Shown: piece after piece, positions 35,932-47,295 of the stretch | How the letters are laid out: each line of letters starts with the position of its first letter | How positions within the stretch are numbered: position 1 is the first letter of the stretch | From: Microbispora triticiradicis | GTDB lineage: Bacteria; Actinomycetota; Actinomycetes; Streptosporangiales; Streptosporangiaceae | Assembly (NCBI GenBank): GCA_003260025.2 | Contig: QFZU02000007.1 | Span: 49,351 to 113,350 of the forward strand | Length of the DNA stretch: 64,000 bases | Direction of reading: 5' to 3' | Notes under the pieces: model-generated | Told to the model about the DNA's origin: nothing | What the model saw: only the letters and a program-made list of their open reading frames with translations | Databases searched by the model: none | Position numbers and translations under genes: made by a program

Positions 35932-36771
35932 TCACCGCCAGGCTGCGCCGGGGACTTCGACCTGGGTCGAGAGCACCTGGCCGGTTCCGGGTGGCACCAT
36001 CTCGGGCATGCGCCACTCGGCCGCCAGGATGAACAGGGTCTTTCCGTCATCGCCGCCGAGCGCGCAGGCGAAGCACCCCCGGTCGACGTCGACGGTCTGC
36101 AGGACCTCTCCGCCCTCCCGGATCCGGACGCAGCGCCTGTTGCCGACGTCGGCGTACCAGACGGCGCCCTCGGCGTCGACGCAGATGCCGTCGGGGTGGT
36201 CCTCGCCCGTATCGGCCCAGACCCGGCGGCCCGCCAGGCCGCCGTCGGCCTCGATGTCGAAGGCGGTGAGCCGGTTGCCGTACGAGTCGGCGACGATCAG
36301 CGTCGAGCCGTCCCGCGTCACGGCCATGCCGTTGGGAAAGGCGATGTCGCCGGCGACCTGGCGGGCCGCACCGCCGGGGCTGACGTGCACGACGGACCCG
36401 GGGGCGAACGCCCCGCCGCCGGCCATGTCGAAGCCGATCCGGTTGACGTAGGTGTTGCCGCGGCCGTCGACGACGATCTCGTTCCAGCCGCGCCCGAGAC
36501 CGGTGAGGTCCGTCTCGGCCACCAGGGAGCCGTCGGGTTCCCGTCGTAGCAGCAGCCCCCGCGCGGAGTCGAGGATCATCAGCCGCCCGTCCGCTCGCCA
36601 GTCCGTGCAGAGGGGGAGCGAGTCCACCCGGGCCACCACTTCGTGCTTGCCGTCGAGGTCGAGCGCGATCACCTCGTGCGCGGTCCAGTCGGAGAAGTAG
36701 AGGCGGCCGTCGTGCCAGCGTGGCGACTCGACCAGCCCGAGACCGGTGAGCCACGTACGCAGTTCCGGCAT
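35932..36771 (-). CDS. SMP-30/gluconolactonase-type lactonase
   Basis: A 279-residue six-bladed beta-propeller. Metal ligands of the family are seen: Glu in LGLVESPRWHDGRLYFSDW, Asn in GWNEIVVDGRGNTYVN and FPNGMAVTRDGSTLIVADS, and Asp in HPDGICVDAEGAVWYADV. Members hydrolyse sugar or other lactones. It diverges from a P450 gene across 200 bases, so the two could share a pathway. Confidence 0.92.
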   Translation of the reverse strand: MPELRTWLTGLGLVESPRWHDGRLYFSDWTAHEVIALDLDGKHEVVARVDSLPLCTDWRADGRLMILDSARGLLLRREPDGSLVAETDLTGLGRGWNEIVVDGRGNTYVNRIGFDMAGGGAFAPGSVVHVSPGGAARQVAGDIAFPNGMAVTRDGSTLIVADSYGNRLTAFDIEADGGLAGRRVWADTGEDHPDGICVDAEGAVWYADVGNRRCVRIREGGEVLQTVDVDRGCFACALGGDDGKTLFILAAEWRMPEMVPPGTGQVLSTQVEVPGAAWR

Positions 36772-36972
36772 TGACGGCTCCCTCCGCGATGTCCGCTCCG
36801 CCGCCGGGCGACGACTCTCAGGGACGGTACGCGATCCCTACGACAGTTTCCGGGGCACCGCCGGCTCCGGGAAGACACCGGGAAGACACCGCGACCGCTT
36901 TCCACAGGTGTCACACACGGCCGGGCCGCCCGGTCGATGATGAGTATCCACAGCGCGATAAGGAGAAGTCAC

Positions 36973-38202
36973 ATGCCCGAGCTCCTCCCGTTCGTCATCG
37001 ATCCCACCGGCGCCGACCGGCACGCCGAGTACCGGGCCCTGCGGGCTCGCGGCCCGGCCACCCCGGTGGACATCCTCGGCCTGCGCGCCTGGGCGGTCAC
37101 CGACCCCGCCGTTCTCCGGACCCTTCTCACCAGCCCCGACGTCTCGAAGGACGGCCGTGCGCACTACCCGGCCTTCCAGGAGACGGCCGGCACGTGGCCG
37201 CTCGCCCTGTGGATACTGGTGGAGAACATGTTCACCGCGTACGGCGCGGATCACCGCAGGTTACGCCGGATGATCTCACCCGCGTTCAGCGCACGCCGCA
37301 TCGCCGAGCTGAAGCCGATCATCCGGTCCATCGTCACCGGGCTGGTCGACGACCTCGCCGCGCTGCCCGCCGGCCAGGTGGTGGACCTGCGGGAGCGACT
37401 GGCGTTACCGCTGCCCATCGCCGTGATCGGCCACCTGATGGGCGTGCCGGAGGACCAGCGCGACGGGTTCCGGCAGATCGTCGACCGGGTCTTCGACAGC
37501 ACGCTCACGCCCGAGCAGGCCCAGGCCAACACCGTGCGTCTCTACGAGCACATCGACCAGTTGATCGCGACCAAGCGCGCCGACCCCGGCGACGACCTGA
37601 CCTCCTTCCTCATCGCCGCGCGTGACGAGGAGTCGGACGGCTCCGGATTCGCCGACCAGGAGTTGCGCGACACGCTGGGCCTGATGATCAACGCGGGGTA
37701 CGAGACGACCGTCAACGTCGTCGACCAGGCCGTCTTCGCGATGCTGACGTCACCGGAACAGCTCCGTCTCGTCCGGACCGGCGAGGCCGCCTGGGAGGAC
37801 GTGGTGGAGGAGACCCTTCGCCACGAGCCCGCCGTCAAGTACCTCCCGCTGCGCTTCGCCGTCACCGATCTCCGGCTGCCGGACGGCCAGGTCATCTCCG
37901 CGGGAGAGCCGATCCTCGCGGCGTACGGGGCCGCCAACCGGCACCCGGAGTGGCACGGGCCGGACGCCGACGCCTTCGACGTCACCCGCAGGGTCAAGGA
38001 CCATCTGGCGTTCGGCTACGGCGTGCACTTCTGCCTCGGCGCGCCCCTGGCCCGGCTGGAGGTCGCGGAGGCCCTGCGTCAGCTTTTCGAGCGTTTCCCC
38101 GCCATGTCACTCGCGGTGCCGGCCGCCGAGTTGCGGCCGCTGCCCACCCTCATCAGCAACGGGCACAGGGAACTCCCCGTACGCCTGCGCGCCGCCGGAT
38201 AG
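36973..38202 (+). CDS. Cytochrome P450
   Basis: A 409-residue class I bacterial P450. The I-helix reads LMINAGYETTVNVVDQ, with Glu in place of the usual Asp of AGxDT. The ExxR motif is ETLRHEP and the haem loop is FGYGVHFCLGAPLARLE with the Cys ligand. AAYGAANRHPEWH is the usual meander segment. It resembles the CYP105/107-like soluble enzymes that oxidise natural products or xenobiotics. The start follows AAGGAG. No ferredoxin gene is adjacent. Confidence 0.95.
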   Translation: MPELLPFVIDPTGADRHAEYRALRARGPATPVDILGLRAWAVTDPAVLRTLLTSPDVSKDGRAHYPAFQETAGTWPLALWILVENMFTAYGADHRRLRRMISPAFSARRIAELKPIIRSIVTGLVDDLAALPAGQVVDLRERLALPLPIAVIGHLMGVPEDQRDGFRQIVDRVFDSTLTPEQAQANTVRLYEHIDQLIATKRADPGDDLTSFLIAARDEESDGSGFADQELRDTLGLMINAGYETTVNVVDQAVFAMLTSPEQLRLVRTGEAAWEDVVEETLRHEPAVKYLPLRFAVTDLRLPDGQVISAGEPILAAYGAANRHPEWHGPDADAFDVTRRVKDHLAFGYGVHFCLGAPLARLEVAEALRQLFERFPAMSLAVPAAELRPLPTLISNGHRELPVRLRAAG

Positions 38203-38228
38203 CCCGGAGCAGGGGACACCCGGCCGTA

Positions 38229-38265
38229 CGCCTTCGCCGGAACGGGGTCGTCTCCGGCGAAGGCG
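38229..38265. terminator. Bidirectional terminator
   Basis: Perfect 13-bp arms CGCCTTCGCCGGA (38229-38241) and TCCGGCGAAGGCG (38253-38265) with an 11-base loop, between convergent P450 and galactosidase genes. Confidence 0.75.
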
Positions 38266-38295
38266 CGTCGGCGCGTGACCGCGTCACCGCGTCGT

Positions 38296-40831
<2,536 letters not shown>

Positions 40832-41533
40832 ATGGCTCTGGAGATCGAGAGCCGGCCGTCCGACTCGCCGTACATCGAGCGGGTGTGGCGGAGCACCAGC
40901 CAGGACGTCAGCGAGATGACGTCCGTGGCGACGGCGCACTGGGACCTGGTCTTCTGGGAACACCGCGGGCAGGTCAGCGTGTCCGTGCAGGGCCCGGAGA
41001 CGAGGGCGGCACGGGCCTCCGTGCCCGAGGACGCGACGTTCTTCGGGATCGTCTTCGCGCTCGGCACCTCGATGCCGCATCTTCCGGCGAACCGTCTCGT
41101 CGACGCCTCGGCGGAGATACCCGACGCGACCCGCAGGACGTTCCACCTCAAGGGGTCCGCCTGGTGCCTTCCGGACTACGACAACGCCGAGATGTTCGTG
41201 CGCCGCATGGTCCGCGAGGACGTCCTGGCCTGTGACCCGGTCGTCGCCGCGGTGCTCGACGGCGCGTCGCCGGACCTGTCGGAGCGCACCCTCCAGCGGC
41301 GCTTCCTCGCGGCGACCGGCCTCACCCGCGGAGCGGTCCGGCAGATCGAGCGTGCCCGGCGGGCGGCAGTGCTGATCCGGGAGGGCGTGCCCTCGACCGA
41401 GGTGGTCCACCGGCTCGGCTACTTCGACCAGCCGCATCTGGCGAGGTCACTGGCCCGTTACGTCGGGCAGACCGCCACGCGGTTGGGCGAGCGCGATCCG
41501 GTGGAGCCGCTGTCGCTTCTGTACAAGACCTGA
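40832..41533 (+). CDS. AraC-family transcriptional regulator
   Basis: A 233-residue regulator. The N-terminal part (YIERVWRSTSQDVSEMTSVA to AWCLPDYDNAEMF) is a small cupin-like sensor of the HTH_18/DUF group. The C-terminus carries a shortened AraC domain: LSERTLQRRFLAATGLTRGA and VVHRLGYFDQPHLARSLARY. ATG 40832 is the likely start; an ATG at 40727 would add 35 Asp/Arg/Thr-rich residues. It probably regulates the DHFR-like gene that follows 108 bases later. Confidence 0.88.
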   Translation: MALEIESRPSDSPYIERVWRSTSQDVSEMTSVATAHWDLVFWEHRGQVSVSVQGPETRAARASVPEDATFFGIVFALGTSMPHLPANRLVDASAEIPDATRRTFHLKGSAWCLPDYDNAEMFVRRMVREDVLACDPVVAAVLDGASPDLSERTLQRRFLAATGLTRGAVRQIERARRAAVLIREGVPSTEVVHRLGYFDQPHLARSLARYVGQTATRLGERDPVEPLSLLYKT

Positions 41534-41641
41534 TTGCCGCCGCTCTCCTAATCTTCCCTTCGCGGCCGTCGTGACGGCGAAGGGTCTCGTGGCCGGCGTG
41601 AACGGGGCTCCGCCGAGGAAGAGGAAAAGGGGAGCAGAGCA

Positions 41642-42190
41642 ATGGCGAAGATCGTTTCGAGTTTCTTCATCTCGCTGGACGGCGTGGTCGAGTCGCCGGA
41701 CCAGTGGCACTTCCCGTACTGGAGCGACGAGATGGGCGCCGTCGTCCAGGCGGGCATGCAGAACGCCGCGGGCTTCCTGATGGGCCGCAGGCTGTACGAC
41801 GAGTGGTCCGCCTACTGGACGACGACCGACCAGGACCCCGAGGTGGCGGCGGCGTTCAACAACGCCCGCAAGTGGGTCGTGTCGAACACCCTGGAGAAGG
41901 CGGACTGGTCCAACACGACCCTCGTCTCCGGTGACGTCGCGGGCAGGCTGCGCGAGCTCAAGGAACAGACCACCGAAGGCGACATCCAGATGTCCGGCAG
42001 CGCGACGACCGTGCGATGGCTGCTGGCCAATGGGCTGCTCGACGAGCTGAACCTGCTGGTCCACCCGATCGTCGTCGGCCGCGGGCACCGGCTGTTCGAG
42101 GACACCCCGACGCACAAGCTGAAGCTGACCAGGTCCGAGACGTTCAAGACCGGGGTGCTGCACCTGACCTACGTCCCCGACGCCGGCTGA
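41642..42190 (+). CDS. Dihydrofolate reductase/RibD C-terminal-like protein
   Basis: A 182-residue NADPH-type reductase fold: MAKIVSSFFISLDGVVESPD, FLMGRRLYDEWSAYW, KWVVSNTLEKADWSNT, IQMSGSATTVRWLLANGLLD and LNLLVHPIVVGRGHRLF are the standard blocks of the RibD C-terminal family. These stand-alone proteins are common in actinobacteria; the substrate is unknown. It follows an AraC regulator on the same strand. Confidence 0.92.
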   Translation: MAKIVSSFFISLDGVVESPDQWHFPYWSDEMGAVVQAGMQNAAGFLMGRRLYDEWSAYWTTTDQDPEVAAAFNNARKWVVSNTLEKADWSNTTLVSGDVAGRLRELKEQTTEGDIQMSGSATTVRWLLANGLLDELNLLVHPIVVGRGHRLFEDTPTHKLKLTRSETFKTGVLHLTYVPDAG

Positions 42191-42314
42191 CCGCCGTCCG
42201 CCGACCGGCGCCCGCCGCACGCGCCGCCGTGGAGCGGATCTTTTGATCAGGGCGGCGCGCCGCAGACGGCCCGGGGTGTCCGTCGCGCCGGACTCGCCCG
42301 CCGCTGTGCCGTTT

Positions 42315-42761
42315 TCAGGTGGCGTGCGGGCCGCGGTACTGGAGCGTCTCGCTGTAGACGATGTTGGTGGTGGTGCTGCCGAACCGCGCCAGCTCGTCCA
42401 CGACCTTCTCCAGGTGGGCCATGGAGGTGGCCGCGACCTTGAGCGTGTAGCAGTCATCGCCGGTGGTGCGCAGGCACTCCAGGATCTCCATGCGCTCGCC
42501 CAGCAGCCGGTGCAGCGGCTCGTGCCTGCTGCCCGGATACTTGAGCCGCACCACGGCGAGCACGGCGTATCCGGCCTGCCCCAGATCGACGACGGCGCGG
42601 TAACCCCTGATGACGCCGACCGCCTCCAGCCGGCGCACCCGCTCGGTCGTCGCGGAGGCGCTCAGGCTCACCCGCCGGGCCAGCTCGGTGAGCGGTACGC
42701 GGCCGTCGCGTTGCAGCTCGGCGAGGATGGACCAGTCCGTCGCGTCAAGACTCTCGGCCAT
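42315..42761 (-). CDS. Lrp/AsnC-family regulator
   Basis: A 148-residue protein with the AsnC helix-turn-helix (LDATDWSILAELQRDGRVPL, LSASATTERVRRLEAVGVI) and a C-terminal RAM ligand domain (AVLAVVRLKYPGSRHEPLHR, TTGDDCYTLKVAATSMAHLE). It senses amino acids or related effectors. It diverges from the LLM oxidoreductase gene 93 bases away, which is a possible target. Confidence 0.93.
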   Translation of the reverse strand: MAESLDATDWSILAELQRDGRVPLTELARRVSLSASATTERVRRLEAVGVIRGYRAVVDLGQAGYAVLAVVRLKYPGSRHEPLHRLLGERMEILECLRTTGDDCYTLKVAATSMAHLEKVVDELARFGSTTTNIVYSETLQYRGPHAT

Positions 42762-42853
42762 TCGCCGAATCTACCGGGGAATCCACGGCGGAACCACCGT
42801 CAAGCAGGGAATTCTTCCTTCCCGATGGCGTGGCCGCACAATAGCCTGGACCG

Positions 42854-43705
42854 GTGAAACTAGGTGTCAACGTCCCGAACTTCGGGCCGGGCACCCGGCC
42901 GGACGTGCTGCGCGGCTGGGCGGAGACGGCGGAGGATCTCGGGTTCGACCTGCTCATGGTCTCCGATCACGTCGTCGTGACCCCCGATGTCGCCGGGCAG
43001 TATCCGGCGCCGTTCTACGAGCCGTTCACCACGCTGTCCTGGCTGGCCGGGATCACCACGAGGATCGGGCTCGGCACCACCGTGCTCATCGTGCCCTACC
43101 GGCACCCGCTGCTCACGGCCCGGATTGCGGCCAACCTCCAGCAGCTCAGCGGAGGCCGCCTGACTCTCGGGGTGGGCGTGGGCTGGGCGCGGCAGGAGTT
43201 CGAGGCGCTCGGCGTGCCGTACGAGCGGCGCGGCGCGCTGACCGACGAGCACCTGCGGGCGATCCGCCGGGCGTGGCGGGACGAGGAGGACTACCGGGCC
43301 GGGCACATCCCGATCTGGATCGGCGGCGGCAGCGACGCCGCCCTCCGCAGGGCGGTGCTCCTCGGCGACGCGTGGCACCCGCTGCGCTTCACCCTCCCGT
43401 GGCTGGACGAGCGGATGGACCGGCTGGCCGCCATCGCGGCGGGCCTGGGGCGTCCCGCCCCCGCGTTCGCCCCGCGCATCCTGCTGCGGCTCACCGACAC
43501 CCCCGTGAAGGGCGCGGAACGCCGGGCCGGCGAGGGCACCGTCGGCCAGGTCCTCGACGACCTGGAACGGCTGCGCCTCCTCGGCGCCGAGACTGTCCTG
43601 CTCGATCCCTTCCGCGGGGACCCCGATGAGACAAACCATCCGGAGGCGGCCTGGCGCATGCTCGCGACGGTGGCCGCCGCCCGTACGAGAACGGAGCACC
43701 CGTGA
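42854..43705 (+). CDS. LLM-class F420-dependent oxidoreductase
   Basis: A 283-residue luciferase-like barrel: MKLGVNVPNFGPGTRPDVLR, GFDLLMVSDHVVV, TTRIGLGTTVLIVPYRHPLL and GGRLTLGVGVGWARQEFEALG match the TIGR03619 group that uses F420 rather than FMN. Cofactor use is inferred from family and host type. The GTG start has no clear ribosome-binding site and may be leaderless. It overlaps the deaminase gene by four bases. Confidence 0.92.
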   Translation: MKLGVNVPNFGPGTRPDVLRGWAETAEDLGFDLLMVSDHVVVTPDVAGQYPAPFYEPFTTLSWLAGITTRIGLGTTVLIVPYRHPLLTARIAANLQQLSGGRLTLGVGVGWARQEFEALGVPYERRGALTDEHLRAIRRAWRDEEDYRAGHIPIWIGGGSDAALRRAVLLGDAWHPLRFTLPWLDERMDRLAAIAAGLGRPAPAFAPRILLRLTDTPVKGAERRAGEGTVGQVLDDLERLRLLGAETVLLDPFRGDPDETNHPEAAWRMLATVAAARTRTEHP

Positions 43706-44127
43706 CACCGGACGAAGAAAATCTCCTCCGCAGGGCGATCGAGTTGGCCGCGGCGGCCCGGGAGGATGGGAACCCGCCGTTCGGCTCGCTGCTCGTGGGC
43801 CCGGACGGCGGCGTCCTCGCCGAGGAGTGCAACACCTCGCTCACGGATTCGGACATCACCGCCCATCCGGAGTTGAAGCTCGCGCGCTGGGCCGCCCGCG
43901 AGCTCGACCCCGCCACCGCGGCCGGCACGACCATGTTCACGAGCTGCCAGCCGTGTGGCATGTGCGCGGGGGCCATCGAGCGCTCCGGGCTCGGCCGTGT
44001 CGTCTTCGCGCTCTCCACCGAGCAACTCGGCACGCTGAAGCCGCCGACCGGCCCGTCGTCCTTCCGTCAGGAGGGGCCGGCGTTGTTCGACGAGGCGCGG
44101 GTCCCCGTCGAGGGCTACTACACCTGA
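43702..44127 (+). CDS. Cytidine/guanine-deaminase-type nucleoside deaminase
   Basis: A 141-residue zinc deaminase with the motif ITAHPELKLARWAA (His ligand and catalytic Glu) and PCGMCAGAIERSGLGRVVF (two Cys ligands). The size and the GNPPFGSLLVGPDG segment resemble guanine deaminase/TadA-like stand-alone enzymes. Its GTG start overlaps the LLM gene stop (GTGA), so it is co-translated with the oxidoreductase. Substrate not determined. Confidence 0.92.
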   Translation: MTPDEENLLRRAIELAAAAREDGNPPFGSLLVGPDGGVLAEECNTSLTDSDITAHPELKLARWAARELDPATAAGTTMFTSCQPCGMCAGAIERSGLGRVVFALSTEQLGTLKPPTGPSSFRQEGPALFDEARVPVEGYYT

Positions 44128-44160
44128 CGATTTCCGGTGACGCTTCGATAGCGTCGGGGC

Positions 44161-45036
44161 ATGCGGCTTCATGTGGGATGCGCGATGTGGACGCACAAGC
44201 CGTGGCAGGGGCGCCTCCTGCCGCACCCGCTCCCGCCCGGGGAGCGCCTGCGGGCCTACGCGACCTGGTGCAACGCGGTCGAGGGCAACACCACCTTCTA
44301 CGCGACGCCCGCGCGGGTCACGGTGGAGACCTGGGCCGGGCAGACCGGCCCGGACTTCCGCTTCGTGGTCAAGCTGCCCAAGTCGATCAGTCACGAACGC
44401 CGTCTCACCGGCGCCGAGGACGAGGTGCGCGCGTTCTTCGAGGCGATCGAGCCGCTGGGGCCGCGCGCCCACACCCTGTGGATCCAGCTTCCCGGCTCGT
44501 TCGGGCCCGCCGACACCGGGGTCCTCGGGACCTTCCTCGCCCGGCTTCCCCGTTCCCACCGGTACGGCGTGGAGGTGCGGCACCGCGCGTTCTTCGACGA
44601 CCCGCGGGCCGTACGGCTCCTGGAGGCCGTCCTGGCGGGCGCCGGCGCGGAGTGGATCCCGTTCGACACGACCGTGCTGTTCACGAGCCCGCCGACCAGC
44701 GACGCCGAACGCGACGCCTGGTCGAAGAAGCCGCGCGTGCCCCTGCGCGCCGCGGCCCTCACGGACCGGCCGGTCGTCCGCTATCTCGGCCGCGACGACC
44801 AGGCGCGTACGGTCGAGGGCTGGCGCCACTGGGTGGACACCGTGGCCGGGTGGCTGCGCGAGGGCCGCTCCCCGACGGTGTTCGTGCACACTCCCGACAA
44901 CGCCGACGCGCCGGTGCTCGCCCGCCTGTTCCACGACGCGGTACGGGCCGAGGTGCCCGGCGTCGAGCCACTGCCGGAACCGCTGTCCGGGCAACTCGGC
45001 GACCAAGCCCAGGACGAGCCGCTCACCCTGTTCTGA
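44161..45036 (+). CDS. DUF72 (YecE-like) protein
   Basis: A 291-residue TIM-barrel-like protein with the DUF72 start MRLHVGCAMWTHKPWQGRLL, LRAYATWCNAVEGNTTFYAT, RFVVKLPKSISHERRL, YGVEVRHRAFFDD and VFVHTPDNADAPVLARLF. The family is widespread with no assigned reaction. It ends one base before the convergent methyltransferase gene, so the two 3' ends abut. Confidence 0.93.
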   Translation: MRLHVGCAMWTHKPWQGRLLPHPLPPGERLRAYATWCNAVEGNTTFYATPARVTVETWAGQTGPDFRFVVKLPKSISHERRLTGAEDEVRAFFEAIEPLGPRAHTLWIQLPGSFGPADTGVLGTFLARLPRSHRYGVEVRHRAFFDDPRAVRLLEAVLAGAGAEWIPFDTTVLFTSPPTSDAERDAWSKKPRVPLRAAALTDRPVVRYLGRDDQARTVEGWRHWVDTVAGWLREGRSPTVFVHTPDNADAPVLARLFHDAVRAEVPGVEPLPEPLSGQLGDQAQDEPLTLF

Positions 45037-46191
45037 TCACTTCTTGACGGCCCGCAGCAGGACGAATTTCGGGTCGCTCGCGACGACCTCGCAGTTGCCG
45101 AAGAGCCGGCGCAGCTTGACGTGGTAGCCGAGGTGGCGGTTGCCCACCACCCACAGTTCGCCGCCCCGCCGCAATCCGGCGCGGGCGCCGTTGAACATCC
45201 GCCAGGCGGTCGCGTCGGTCCGGCCGCGATGGCTGTGGAACGGCGGGTTGTTGAGCACCAGGTCGGCCGTTCCCGGCGGGAAGCCCGACATGCCGTCGGC
45301 CGCCGTGAACCGCGCGACGGCGCCCGCCGGGGCGTTCGCCAGGAACGTCGCCTCCGCCGAGGCCAGCGCCTGGTACGACTCGTCGATGAACGTCACCTCG
45401 GCGTCCTGGTTGGACAGCGCCGCGGCGAGCCCGATCACCCCGTTGCCGCAGCCCAGGTCGACGACGTGCTCCGCCCCCGTACGGGCGGGCAGGTTGCGCA
45501 GGAGCAGGCGGGTGCCCGCGTCGAGACGGTCGGCGCTGAAGACCCCGGCGTGGCTGACGACGGTCAGGCCCGAGACCACCCCGGCGTCGGCGGGCAGGCG
45601 GTGGCCGCGCGGCCACGGATTGTCCTTCCGGGGCGGCCCGGGCTCCGGTGCGCAGAAGATCAGCCGGGCCTTCTTCACGGCCAGGGAGGTCCTCGTCGGC
45701 CCGAGGAGGCGTTCGAACAGCCGCAGCGTCGAGGTGTGGATCTCGGTGACCATCCCCGCCCCGACGACCACGGTGCCGGGATGCACGGCCGGAGCGAGGC
45801 GGTGCAGCTGGTCCTCCAGGAGCGCGAGGCTCTTCGGCACCCGGACCAGCAGCACGTCGATCCGCTCCGGCGGCGTCTCCCTGGTCGTGCGCAGCCGTAC
45901 GGCGTCGGTGGGCAGGCCGTTGTGCTCCAGGTTGGCGAGGGTCGCGCGCCGGCCGAGGAAGGAGTCGCTGATCTGGACGGGATCGTGCCCGGCGAGCGCG
46001 GTGACCAGGGCGCCCCACCGGTCGCCCAGCACGACCACGCTCCCCGACAGGTCCACCGGCCCGTCCTCGCGCTCGTCGAGATGACGCAGCAGGTATTCGT
46101 CGGCGGCGTCCCACGCGCGCAGCGGGTCGCGGGGATCCTCGGGGAAGCGGGCGAGGCCGAAAGTCCCGCGCGCTGTGGTCAGACGCTCCAT
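45037..46191 (-). CDS. RlmG/RsmC-type methyltransferase
   Basis: A 384-residue protein with two Rossmann-like halves, close to the length of E. coli RlmG. The C-terminal half carries the SAM site VVDLGCGNGVIGLAAAL and the target-base motif LVLNNPPFHSHRG (NPPF). The N-terminal half is a degenerate copy (GSVVVLGDRWGALVTALAG). The family methylates guanine N2 in rRNA (23S G1835 for RlmG). Assignment to that exact site is by length and motif only. Confidence 0.88.
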   Translation of the reverse strand: MERLTTARGTFGLARFPEDPRDPLRAWDAADEYLLRHLDEREDGPVDLSGSVVVLGDRWGALVTALAGHDPVQISDSFLGRRATLANLEHNGLPTDAVRLRTTRETPPERIDVLLVRVPKSLALLEDQLHRLAPAVHPGTVVVGAGMVTEIHTSTLRLFERLLGPTRTSLAVKKARLIFCAPEPGPPRKDNPWPRGHRLPADAGVVSGLTVVSHAGVFSADRLDAGTRLLLRNLPARTGAEHVVDLGCGNGVIGLAAALSNQDAEVTFIDESYQALASAEATFLANAPAGAVARFTAADGMSGFPPGTADLVLNNPPFHSHRGRTDATAWRMFNGARAGLRRGGELWVVGNRHLGYHVKLRRLFGNCEVVASDPKFVLLRAVKK

Positions 46192-46216
46192 CGCGCCCCA
46201 GGCTAGTGCCCCCCGC

Positions 46217-46930
46217 TCAGTCGCGGCGGCGCGCGTTCCACCACAGCACCAGCGCCAGGACCGCGATCGCGGTGCAGCCTCCGACGGCCATCCCGGCGAA
46301 GAAGCCCGCCCCCTCGCCGCCTTCGGACCGCCCCCACAGGGCCCACAGCGCGACCAGGACGATCAGGAGCGCGGCCGTCACGGCATAGAACCGGCGGCTG
46401 AAGAAGATGCTCCGCCCCGGGGCCGCGGGCGGGGAGTCGATCTGCGCGGCCGGTCCCACGCTGGCGGCCTTGGGCCGTTTGAAGTATCCGAAGCAGACCC
46501 AGGTGCCGCAGGGCTCCCAGCCCTCGGGCGCCAACCGCTCGGCGAGCGCCCGGGCGCCTCCCGGTGTCACCCGTTCCCTGCGGTACTCCCACCGCTGCGG
46601 ACGCTCCGGGTCGCGGTGGCTGACGAACCTGCCGAGGGAGTCGACCCGGTCGACCTCCCAGCCCTGGTCGCCGAGCCGGGCCAGCATCTGCCGGTCGGCG
46701 AAGACGTCGGCGGTCCACCGCCACTCGGTCGCGTCCGCCACGTCGGCCTCGGGCGAGCGCGCCGCCAGAAGCTGCTCCGCGAACCCGCCGACCGGCCCGA
46801 ACTCCTCCTCCGGGTCCGCGCCGGTCTCGGCGGCGTACGACGTGAGGTCGGCGACCATGGCCTCGGCCTGCTCGTCCGGCACGCCGCCGGCGCGCAGCAG
46901 CGCGGTGAGTTCGTCGAGGTAGCCGGTCAC
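46217..46930 (-). CDS. Membrane protein partner of a PadR regulator
   Basis: A 237-residue protein: an N-terminal helical segment LDELTALLRAGGVPDEQAEA of the type seen in HAAS/DUF1700 proteins, then two DUF2812-like repeats (WRWTADVFADRQMLARLGDQ, WEYRRERVTPGGARALAERL) and two C-terminal membrane helices. A GTG follows GGGAGG and overlaps the PadR stop (GTGA). PadR-HAAS/DUF2812 pairs are common envelope-stress or autoregulatory units. Confidence 0.8.
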   Translation of the reverse strand: MTGYLDELTALLRAGGVPDEQAEAMVADLTSYAAETGADPEEEFGPVGGFAEQLLAARSPEADVADATEWRWTADVFADRQMLARLGDQGWEVDRVDSLGRFVSHRDPERPQRWEYRRERVTPGGARALAERLAPEGWEPCGTWVCFGYFKRPKAASVGPAAQIDSPPAAPGRSIFFSRRFYAVTAALLIVLVALWALWGRSEGGEGAGFFAGMAVGGCTAIAVLALVLWWNARRRD

Positions 46931-47265
46931 TTCAGCCCTCCCGAGGCCAGCATGGTGCGTACGGACTCGTCGAACGCCAGCCACAGGCGGCCCTGCTCGG
47001 CGAGCGTCTGGCGGCCCTGCTCCGTCAGCCGGTAGTAGCGCCGCCCGGGGCCGCGCTCGGTCACCCGGAACTCGGCCGACACCAGGCCCGCCTCCTCCAG
47101 CCGGTTGAGCACGGGATACAGCGTGCCGCCCCTGATCTGGCCGAGTCCCGAGGCGGCGAGCATCTTGGCGATCTCGTAGCCGTAGTTCTCGCCCTTGGTC
47201 AGGCTGGCCAGCACCAGCAGATCGAGGACTCCCTTGAGCCAGCTCGCCCGGCGGTCGGTCGCCAT
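46927..47265 (-). CDS. PadR-family regulator
   Basis: A 112-residue winged-helix protein: WLKGVLDLLVLASLTKGENY, GYEIAKMLAASGL, IRGGTLYPVLNRLEEAGLV and the Arg/Tyr wing RGPGRRYYRLTEQGRQTL. It lacks the second helical domain, as the short PadR (subfamily 2) proteins do. It is co-transcribed with the membrane partner that begins within its stop codon. Confidence 0.93.
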   Translation of the reverse strand: MATDRRASWLKGVLDLLVLASLTKGENYGYEIAKMLAASGLGQIRGGTLYPVLNRLEEAGLVSAEFRVTERGPGRRYYRLTEQGRQTLAEQGRLWLAFDESVRTMLASGGLK

Positions 47266-47295
47266 GAGCTCATCCTCGCACGGTAGCGGTGCTAC

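Noticed and set aside
35932..38202. Secondary-metabolite gene cluster around the P450 and lactonase
   Set aside because: No core biosynthetic enzyme, carrier protein or dedicated transporter is adjacent, so only a two-gene association can be supported.
43702..44127. tRNA adenosine deaminase TadA
   Set aside because: Zinc motifs fit, but the operon with an LLM oxidoreductase and the diverged C-terminus argue for a stand-alone base or nucleoside deaminase.
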